Below are positions 1 through 4,885 of a stretch of DNA of 5,939 nt, piece after piece (the stretch's first letter is position 1; each line of letters starts with the position of its first letter). This DNA comes from an uncultured Rhizobiaceae group bacterium (GTDB lineage Bacteria > Pseudomonadota > Alphaproteobacteria > Rhizobiales > Rhizobiaceae), in the NCBI GenBank assembly GCA_938009335.1, contig CALLHT010000199.1, positions 1-5,939 of the forward strand, given 5' to 3'. Under the pieces are notes generated by a model. That model did no database searches. It saw only the letters and a list, made by a program, of their open reading frames with translations, and was not told the DNA's origin. Made by a program: the position numbers and the translations under genes.

Positions 1-746
1 GAAACAAACCCGCCAAACATACGCGCTTTTTCAAGCCCCTGAGGGTCGCCTTCTCTTGGCTCTGGCAATGGTGCCTGAGAAGGATCAAGCTGGGTGCGAA
101 TAACGATGTAAAGAATGATGAAACTTGCCAGCATGAAGCCCGGCAAAAAAGCGCCGGTGAAAAGTGCCTTGATCGAGGTTTCGGTGATTAGGCCATAGAT
201 GATCAAAACGATGGAGGGCGGGATCATAGTGCCCAGAGAACCACTGGCGCAGATTGTACCAATCGCTAGGTTTTGGTTGTATCCAAGGCGTAGCATTTGC
301 GGCAAAGCAATCAGGCCCAGAAGGACCACTTCACCGCCGATAATGCCAGACATTGCGGCCATCAGTACCGCCATGAGGGACGTGACGATCGCGATACCAC
401 CGCGAACGCGGCTGAGCCAGAAGTCCAAAGAATCATACATCTGTTTTGCAACGCCAGAACGTTCCAGCAGCGCAGCCATGAAGATGAACAAGGGTACCGA
501 TATGAGGACGTATTCCGTCATGAGATCGAAGATCTTCTGCGTCAGTAGATAGAGCGGCCCGGTTCCCGGATTTCGGGTCAGTAGTCCTTCGCCAAAACTG
601 AACGGGTCAACCAGAAGCGTTGGCTCGAACTTCATAATCATTACCAGAGCGGCGAGCACTGCGGACGCAAAACCAAGCGGCATACCGATGCCAAGAAGGA
701 AGACCAGCCCTAAAACCAGTACAATTGAAATAGTACCTACATCCAT
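1..746 (-). CDS. dctM: TRAP transporter large permease (DctM), 5' part only
   Basis: This is the large membrane subunit of a tripartite ATP-independent periplasmic transporter, the channel-forming part that couples substrate import to a sodium or proton gradient. I read 248 residues from the ATG at 746-744 down to base 3 with no stop, so the gene continues beyond the window; family members are about 430 residues with 11-12 helices. Hydrophobic segments lie near residues 4-37, 77-95, 117-150, 159-200 and 201-216. Family signatures are PLFIFMAALLERSGVA (85-100), SGIIGGEVVLLGL (133-145) and GSLGTMIPPSI (169-179). The start codon shares its A with the TGA stop of the small-permease gene (TGATG), so translation is probably coupled; a GGGGG run lies about 7 nt upstream. 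The SGIIGGEVVLLG wording resembles the COG4664 (FcbT3, mannitol/chloroaromatic-type) branch. Family identity is certain; the substrate cannot be read from it. Confidence 0.95.
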   Translation of the reverse strand, partial: MDVGTISIVLVLGLVFLLGIGMPLGFASAVLAALVMIMKFEPTLLVDPFSFGEGLLTRNPGTGPLYLLTQKIFDLMTEYVLISVPLFIFMAALLERSGVAKQMYDSLDFWLSRVRGGIAIVTSLMAVLMAAMSGIIGGEVVLLGLIALPQMLRLGYNQNLAIGTICASGSLGTMIPPSIVLIIYGLITETSIKALFTGAFLPGFMLASFIILYIVIRTQLDPSQAPLPEPREGDPQGLEKARMFGGFV

Positions 747-1594
747 CAGTTTGCCCCCACGCTTTTCTTGATTGCCTCAAGTTCTTCCTGGTCGATTGCA
801 TCTTTTTCCATCAGCTCGGCCGGATCCTTGTTCCAGTCCGCAATCAGGTTTGAAAGCGCCTGAAGCGCAATCAGACAGATGGTGATCAGGATCAACGGCT
901 GAATGGTTGCGGGGATCGGCGGATCGAATGCCGTTCCGAACATTTCCCAGCGATAAAACTTGATGGCAAAAACCTGCTTGTAACTTCCGAATACTAGGAA
1001 GAACGCGAAAAGCCAAAGCAGGACGACCCAAATTGTATCGCAAATGTGCTGGGCCCAGCGTGGCAGCACATCATAAAGAATGAATATCCTGATATGGCTG
1101 CGCTGTTGCATGGCGTAAATGCCGGAAAGCATGAATACAAATCCGGCGATCCATAAGGTCAATTCATTGGCCCATAAAGTGGGTGCCTCAACCACATATC
1201 GAAGGAATACTTCGTACAGCATAACCAGCGTCATGGAGATAATAAGGATCATTGTAATGCGGCCAATGAACATGCCGATGCGATCAATCTTGCTAGGGTT
1301 CTCGAATTCCATTTGGGCCAGCTTCATGGATCGTACCCCCATTACGAAAAATACCGGAAGTAATAAAAGAGCTGCCCAATCAATGATGTCGGTTAGTCCG
1401 CCGAATAATCCACCAAGCCCGGGAGACACATCTTTTCGCTGATGCAGCTCTGTCATCTGCGCAACCATGCTCGGGTTCTCATGGGGAATGAAATCGAGAA
1501 TGTAGGCAGGGCCGTGCCAAATGACCCAGCCTGCGCAGAAGACGAAAGCAAATGGAATAAGCCATTCTTTCAAGACGTCTAAATTGTTGTTCAA
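746..1594 (-). CDS. dctQ: TRAP transporter small permease (DctQ), extended six-helix form
   Basis: This is the small membrane subunit that partners DctM. The DctQ domain spans roughly residues 105-255 and carries the typical EVFLRYVVEAPTLWANEL stretch (128-145) and QQRSHIRI (163-170). At 282 residues it is far longer than the usual 160-200. The surplus is N-terminal, with two additional predicted helices (about 11-33 and 66-90) before the four canonical ones (about 107-127, 139-162, 184-204, 228-250). A charged C-terminal tail follows (255-282). The start is TTG, 12 nt after the stop of the enolase-family gene; it is supported by a strong Shine-Dalgarno (GGGAGGGG) ending 3 nt before it. The first internal Met (residue 43) would delete the first extra helix and has no comparable site. 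The stop overlaps the dctM start by one base. The family is sure; the role of the extension is unknown. Confidence 0.93.
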   Translation of the reverse strand: MNNNLDVLKEWLIPFAFVFCAGWVIWHGPAYILDFIPHENPSMVAQMTELHQRKDVSPGLGGLFGGLTDIIDWAALLLLPVFFVMGVRSMKLAQMEFENPSKIDRIGMFIGRITMILIISMTLVMLYEVFLRYVVEAPTLWANELTLWIAGFVFMLSGIYAMQQRSHIRIFILYDVLPRWAQHICDTIWVVLLWLFAFFLVFGSYKQVFAIKFYRWEMFGTAFDPPIPATIQPLILITICLIALQALSNLIADWNKDPAELMEKDAIDQEELEAIKKSVGAN

Positions 1595-1597
1595 TTT

Positions 1598-1605
1598 CCC
1601 CTCCC
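1598..1605 (-). promoter_or_regulatory. Strong ribosome binding site that fixes a TTG start for dctQ
   Basis: The minus strand reads GGGAGGGG then AAA then TTG. The GGAGG core ends 5 nt before the TTG at 1594-1592. No ATG or GTG lies between the upstream gene's stop (1609-1607) and this TTG, so the site supports the TTG as the real start. Confidence 0.75.
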
Positions 1606-1606
1606 G

Positions 1607-2773
1607 CTAATTGATCGTATATCGCTTGATGAAATCGCGATCCGGTTCAACGCCATTTCCCGCTCCACCAGGAATTGTCACCCTTCCATTATTCTTCTTT
1701 ACTTGGCCTTGAATGTCCAATGGTTCTGTCAATAATTCATCTCTAAATTTGTTATCCGTTGTGTCGAACTCCAACATCGGTTCCCAAGGAAAGAGCCCAC
1801 CCGGCATTGGCGGCATGGCAGCAAGTAAATGCATGTTGGTTGCCACTGCGATTGCTGATCCCCAAACATGATTGATAACCGGTGTAAAATGCGCATGGCA
1901 CAAAGCAAGCACGCGAAGATATTCTGATATACCGCCCAGCGCACAGACTTCAGGTTGTGCAATGCTAAGTGCGCGTGCCTCTAGGAGATTACGCCATCCC
2001 CAGCGATTAAATTCTGCTTCACCGCCTGAAATATTCACTTTCAGGCCCGCTCGCAACTCGCGATAACCATCCAGGTCTTCTGGTGCTATGGGTTCCTCGA
2101 ACCAATAGGCGTCTAACTCTTCCAGAGCATGGCCTACAAAAAATGCGTCACTCGTTGTGTAACAATGATTGGCATCTGCCATGAAGGGAAATTCGTCGCC
2201 GACCCCTCGGCGCACGGCTTCTGCCAGTTTGACATCATCTTTTGGGCCAAGGCCAATTTTCATCTTGGTTGCCGCAAACCCCATACCTTTTATGGATGCT
2301 GCCTCATCTTCAAAGCGTTTCGCCAGTTCGTAGACAGGTTCTGGCCGTAGCATCATGCCATATCCATATACAGGAATGTCGTCACGGTGCTTGCCTCCGA
2401 TCATCATGTGGAGCGGTAGGCCCGCGACCTTTCCTGCAATGTCCCAAAGCGCGATATCAACGCCGGAGAGGGATTGCATCGGCATGCCTTTCTGGCCGTG
2501 ATCACGCAGTAAGTTATAGACTTTGTGCCAGAGCACATCCCGATTGAGTGGATTTTCTCCCAGAACCAATGGTTGTATAACGCGTTCTACAATCGCTTTG
2601 TTGGCAATTGCCACATTACCCGGACCAAAGCACTCACCCCATCCAGTTATGCCTTCATCTGTTTCCACTTCGACCAGATGTGCAGTTCGCTTGTCGTAAT
2701 ATTGCTGCGAATAGCCGAGCAATTCCGGCATGTCGTACTGCAATACGTGACTGGTGACTTTGGTAATTTTCAT
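1607..2773 (-). CDS. Enolase-superfamily sugar-acid dehydratase/cycloisomerase (mandelate racemase subgroup)
   Basis: This 388-residue protein is of full family length. Enzymes of this group abstract the proton alpha to a carboxylate, with Mg2+ stabilising the enolate. An N-terminal capping domain (1-125) precedes the barrel. Visible active-site residues are the KxK pair K170/K172, metal ligands D200 (DANH), E226 (FEEP) and E252 (GGE), and H302 (NHVWG). Offsets from mandelate racemase (D195, E221, E247, H297) are a constant +5. The partner of the catalytic His, Asp270 in mandelate racemase, is Glu275 here (QPEVC). The phrases WGECFGP, LRDHGQ, SGVDIALWDI and HVWG remind me most of Agrobacterium galactarolactone cycloisomerase and of 3,6-anhydro-L-galactonate cycloisomerase. 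The gene lies between the TRAP binding protein and permease genes. The ATG at 2773 has no clear Shine-Dalgarno, so it may be poorly translated or coupled. Exact substrate is unresolved. Confidence 0.92.
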   Translation of the reverse strand: MKITKVTSHVLQYDMPELLGYSQQYYDKRTAHLVEVETDEGITGWGECFGPGNVAIANKAIVERVIQPLVLGENPLNRDVLWHKVYNLLRDHGQKGMPMQSLSGVDIALWDIAGKVAGLPLHMMIGGKHRDDIPVYGYGMMLRPEPVYELAKRFEDEAASIKGMGFAATKMKIGLGPKDDVKLAEAVRRGVGDEFPFMADANHCYTTSDAFFVGHALEELDAYWFEEPIAPEDLDGYRELRAGLKVNISGGEAEFNRWGWRNLLEARALSIAQPEVCALGGISEYLRVLALCHAHFTPVINHVWGSAIAVATNMHLLAAMPPMPGGLFPWEPMLEFDTTDNKFRDELLTEPLDIQGQVKKNNGRVTIPGGAGNGVEPDRDFIKRYTIN

Positions 2774-2792
2774 CGGTTTTGCTGTATCAAAA

Positions 2793-2820
2793 ATGGCGGC
2801 AAGGAAATCCCTGCCGCCAT
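2793..2820 (-). terminator. GC-rich hairpin with short U tract downstream of dctP (attenuator-like)
   Basis: On the transcribed minus strand, ATGGCGGCAGGG pairs with CCTTGCCGCCAT around an ATTT loop. This makes 12 base pairs including one G-U wobble, followed directly by TTTTG. It lies 28 nt after the dctP stop and 19 nt before the next start codon. The short U tract suggests partial termination or 3'-end protection of the dctP message rather than complete termination, because the following genes have no obvious promoter of their own. Confidence 0.65.
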
Positions 2821-2830
2821 AGAAATAGTA

Positions 2831-2845
2831 AAGCCTGTTTGGCTT
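2831..2845 (-). repeat. Small inverted repeat just after the dctP stop
   Basis: AAGCC and GGCTT flank a 5-nt loop, giving a 5-bp stem immediately after the dctP stop and 10 nt before the larger hairpin at 2793-2820. On its own it is weak; together the two may form a tandem 3' structure that stabilises the upstream message. Confidence 0.35.
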
Positions 2846-2848
2846 ACC

Positions 2849-3874
2849 TTATTTCATAGCGCCCATGTTGCGCAGGAAGTTCAAGTGGCTGTCCAATAGC
2901 TCTTTCGCTTCTGGCGTTGTCGCAAACTCAGTCCATCCAGCTTGTACCGCAGCACGGTATTTCGCAAGCTCTTCAGGTGACCACTCATAGAGGTTGATAC
3001 CTTTTGCACGAAGGTCCTTCGCTGTTTGAGCATTTTTCACTTCGTTGATGGTTGCGTTCTTCAGAGCAAGCGCTTGCATGCCTGTTTTCAAGATTGCTTT
3101 ATGGTGAGCAGGCATTGCATCCCAAACATCCTTACGGCAAGCAAGGTGGTCTGCTGGCATGGAGTGGAAGCCCGGGAAGTTTGTGTGCTCAGCAATGTCA
3201 TAAAGACCAAGGCCCACGTTGTTGGTCAGGTTAGCGGCATCCGCGCCATCGATGATACCTGTTTCAAGCGCTGTGAAGATCTCGTTAAAGTCCATCACAA
3301 TTGGTGAAGCACCAAGGTTCTTAAAGATCAGTGTGATGATGCCAGGAGGTGAACGGAACTTCCAGTTTTTAAAATCGCCCACGCCTTTGATCGGTTTTGT
3401 TGAAGAAAGCGATTCAGGACCAGGGATCCACCAGCCGATGAATTCCATGTTGTTGGCATTATAGAGCTTGTTGATCGCGTCGTAGCCGCCACCGTGAAGC
3501 AACCATGCCATCTGCTGGTATGGGTTTGTGTATGCGCCGTTCAAGTCGCCTGTAAACTGGAATGCTGGGTTTTTACCGGTTTGGTAAGCACCACCCGTCA
3601 TGTCGCAGTCTAGAATGCCGGTCGCGGCAGCATCGAATGTTTCAGCAGCTTTAACAACCGCGCCTGAGTAGAACATTTCAACTTCAATTTCACCGTTTGA
3701 CATCGCTTTGATGTCTTCAATGAATTCACCTGCCATTTGGCCGGACAGTGTTTCAGTTGAGAAGTGCGTTTGAATGCGCAGCTTTGTTGATGCAGCAGAT
3801 GCAGCAGAAGCCATACCCACAGCGAGTGCAGCGGCTGATGCAGCCATGCAGAGTTTCTTAAGTGTCTTTTTCAT
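2849..3874 (-). CDS. dctP: TRAP transporter periplasmic solute-binding protein (DctP family)
   Basis: This periplasmic receptor captures the substrate and delivers it to the DctQM permease. It has 341 residues, normal for the family. A Sec signal peptide is clear: basic MKKTLKKL, a hydrophobic Ala-rich core (9-22), and a likely cleavage after ASA near residue 27. The mature part begins with KLRIQTHFS. The conserved Arg that usually salt-bridges the ligand carboxylate is R174 in WKFRSPPG. The family helix FNEIFTALETGIIDGAD spans 196-212. GWWIPGPESL (147-156) and the aromatic-rich middle resemble the TakP/FcbT1-like branch rather than the sialic-acid SiaP branch, but this is an impression. The ATG at 3874 has a good ribosome site (GGGAGG). 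It is first in its operon and followed by hairpins, fitting the usual excess of binding protein over permease. Codons favour GAA, GGT and TTC, consistent with high expression. Confidence 0.95.
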   Translation of the reverse strand: MKKTLKKLCMAASAAALAVGMASAASAASTKLRIQTHFSTETLSGQMAGEFIEDIKAMSNGEIEVEMFYSGAVVKAAETFDAAATGILDCDMTGGAYQTGKNPAFQFTGDLNGAYTNPYQQMAWLLHGGGYDAINKLYNANNMEFIGWWIPGPESLSSTKPIKGVGDFKNWKFRSPPGIITLIFKNLGASPIVMDFNEIFTALETGIIDGADAANLTNNVGLGLYDIAEHTNFPGFHSMPADHLACRKDVWDAMPAHHKAILKTGMQALALKNATINEVKNAQTAKDLRAKGINLYEWSPEELAKYRAAVQAGWTEFATTPEAKELLDSHLNFLRNMGAMK

Positions 3875-3879
3875 GGTTT

Positions 3880-3885
3880 CCTCCC
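3880..3885 (-). promoter_or_regulatory. Ribosome binding site of dctP
   Basis: The minus strand reads GGGAGG, then AAACC, then the ATG at 3874-3872. This is near-ideal spacing for a highly translated binding protein. Confidence 0.75.
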
Positions 3886-3931
3886 ATTTTCCATAGACGG
3901 ATTAAGATGTGAACGTCACGTAGTTCCATTT

Positions 3932-3942
3932 TGGTATGACCA
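3932..3942. promoter_or_regulatory. FadR-subfamily operator, site 1 (TGGTATGACCA)
   Basis: TGGT-ATG-ACCA is a perfect palindrome apart from its 3-nt centre. It matches the TNGTNNNACNA operator pattern described for the FadR subfamily of GntR regulators. It overlaps the last base of the proposed dctP -10 box and covers the expected +1, a classic repressor position. The 14-nt sequence TTTTGGTATGACCA (3929-3942) recurs with one change at 4082-4095, in front of the regulator gene. Confidence 0.7.
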
Positions 3943-3970
3943 GACTAACGAGGAGTCGCAAGCCCGTCAA
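3942..3970 (-). promoter_or_regulatory. Probable sigma-70 promoter of the dctP operon
   Basis: On the minus strand TTGACG (3970-3965) is followed by a 17-nt spacer and TAGTCT (3947-3942). The -35 box is nearly consensus and the -10 is weak, as in controlled promoters. The expected transcription start near 3935 lies inside operator site 1 and gives a leader of about 60 nt. Confidence 0.55.
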
Positions 3971-4009
3971 CGGACAGAATGGGGAATTTACCCAACAAAA
4001 ACCGATTGT

Positions 4010-4022
4010 GTAAAGACTTTAC
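4010..4022. promoter_or_regulatory. Perfect palindrome GTAAAGACTTTAC between the divergent promoters
   Basis: GTAAAG and CTTTAC are perfect 6-bp half-sites around one base. The centre (4016) is about 80 nt upstream of both predicted transcription starts. It differs from the two FadR-like sites, so it could bind a second regulator. It is not followed by a U tract and is not at a gene end, so it is not a terminator. Function is unknown. Confidence 0.4.
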
Positions 4023-4081
4023 GAGGAGTTTGGTGTTGTTTCACGGTTTGTGTGATTTTCGACTGGCATTTCATGTTGTAC

Positions 4082-4098
4082 TTTTGGTATGATCAAAA
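4082..4098. promoter_or_regulatory. FadR-subfamily operator, site 2 (TTTTGGTATGATCAAAA)
   Basis: This is a second copy of the motif at 3929-3942, with one C-to-T change in the right half-site (TGGTATGATCA). Its symmetry extends outward: TTTTG and CAAAA are exact complements. It contains the extended -10 element proposed for the regulator gene, so binding here would give autoregulation and would also control the dehydratase gene behind it. Confidence 0.62.
4085..4093 (+). promoter_or_regulatory. Probable extended -10 promoter of the regulator-dehydratase unit
   Basis: TGGTATGAT reads as an extended -10 element (TGn plus TATGAT, five of six matches to TATAAT). The best -35 candidate is poor (CTGGCA at 4063-4068, with a long 19-nt spacer), which the extended -10 may offset. 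Expected start is near 4100, leaving a leader of about 54 nt before the TTG start at 4154. Confidence 0.5.
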
Positions 4099-4140
4099 CC
4101 TGAATTGCAGATCTCGTAGGTTTTCGCAGCATAGGCCCAA

Positions 4141-4147
4141 GGGGAGG
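4141..4147 (+). promoter_or_regulatory. Ribosome binding site that fixes a TTG start for the regulator
   Basis: GGGGAGG is followed by 6 nt and the TTG at 4154-4156. This is the strongest Shine-Dalgarno upstream of the conserved helix-turn-helix. The in-frame ATG at 4052 has no comparable site and lies upstream of the proposed promoter. Confidence 0.7.
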
Positions 4148-4153
4148 CTTCTA

Positions 4154-4885
4154 TTGGTAAACAGTCCTGACGATTCTCATGTCGACTCCGGCCATCGCGC
4201 CGCTGATGAGCTGTTTCGCACGTTTGAAGGAATGATCCAGTCTGGCGAATTGCCTGATGGTATGCCTTTGCCGCCGGAACGTGAAATTGTAGAGCGTTAT
4301 GGTTTGAGTCGCACTGTTGTGCGTGAGGCAATTCTTGCCCTGTCCAACAAGGGTTTGATAGAGGCGCGACCTCGATTTCGCCCTGTCGTGCGAAAGCCCA
4401 GTTTTGATACGGCGCTCGATACGGTTGGCAATGTCGTGAACCGACTTCTTGAGGAAGAGAGCGGGGTTAAAAACCTGTTTGATATGCGGGTTATGGTCGA
4501 GGTCGCCTTAAGCCGCAATGCTGCAACACAGGCAAATCGCGAGGATATTTCCCGCCTCAAAGAAGCGTTGGAAGCCAACGAAGCCGAGATCTACAATATG
4601 GATCGGTTTTTTGAAACAGACATACAGTTTCATAGAATTTTGTATGAAATGTCAGGCAATCCGATTCTGCCTTCGATTCACAAAGCGTATATTACCTGGC
4701 TACAGCCTAATTGGGTCAAAATGCCAACCCGTCCGGAAAGAAACCAATTGAATTTTGAATCTCATACGGCGATCTACAATGCCATTTTGATGCGCGACCC
4801 GGATGAAGCCGAGCTTGTTACCCGAAAACATCTGTCGGATGCATGGGATCAGATTAACAACATTCTTATGAGATCCAAACCATGA
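4154..4885 (+). CDS. GntR-family transcriptional regulator, FadR (FCD) subfamily
   Basis: Read from the TTG at 4154, this gives 243 residues, the normal size for the subfamily. The reading frame stays open back to an ATG at 4052, but the extra 34 residues look unlike coding sequence (aromatic and Arg-rich). An N-terminal winged helix spans about 13-80: LPPEREIVERYGLSRTVVRE (39-58), then LSNKGLIEARPRF, with DNA-contact candidates R43, R53 and R56. A C-terminal FCD ligand domain spans about 105-235. Its putative metal and carboxylate ligands D156, H160, H204 and H226 have the usual family spacing, so the effector is probably an organic or sugar acid. It is divergent from the TRAP operon, and FadR-type operators overlap both promoters, so it most likely represses both units until the substrate or an intermediate binds. 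Its stop overlaps the next start (ATGA). Confidence 0.93.
   Translation: MVNSPDDSHVDSGHRAADELFRTFEGMIQSGELPDGMPLPPEREIVERYGLSRTVVREAILALSNKGLIEARPRFRPVVRKPSFDTALDTVGNVVNRLLEEESGVKNLFDMRVMVEVALSRNAATQANREDISRLKEALEANEAEIYNMDRFFETDIQFHRILYEMSGNPILPSIHKAYITWLQPNWVKMPTRPERNQLNFESHTAIYNAILMRDPDEAELVTRKHLSDAWDQINNILMRSKP

Noticed and set aside
199..552. Plus-strand open frames over the dctM gene
   Set aside because: They are antisense to a clearly conserved permease, have Arg/Ser-rich compositions without family motifs, and have no promoter or ribosome site.
2129..2899. Overlapping plus-strand open frames opposite the enolase-family gene and the end of dctP
   Set aside because: They are shadows of conserved minus-strand genes. 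One crosses the terminator-like hairpin, and their sequences resemble no family I know.
3911..3926. Imperfect inverted repeat GAAC-N8-GTTC in the dctP leader
   Set aside because: Only four base pairs at the ends are continuous and the interior pairs poorly. There is not enough to call an operator or RNA element.
3948..4029. 9-bp direct repeat ACGAGGAGT at 3948-3956 and 4021-4029
   Set aside because: It is short, asymmetric and resembles a Shine-Dalgarno-like purine run. It has no open frame behind it and could arise by chance.
4052..4153. N-terminal 34-residue extension of the GntR regulator
   Set aside because: It overlaps the promoter and operator, has no ribosome site, looks non-coding, and makes the protein longer than its family. 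The TTG at 4154 fits better.
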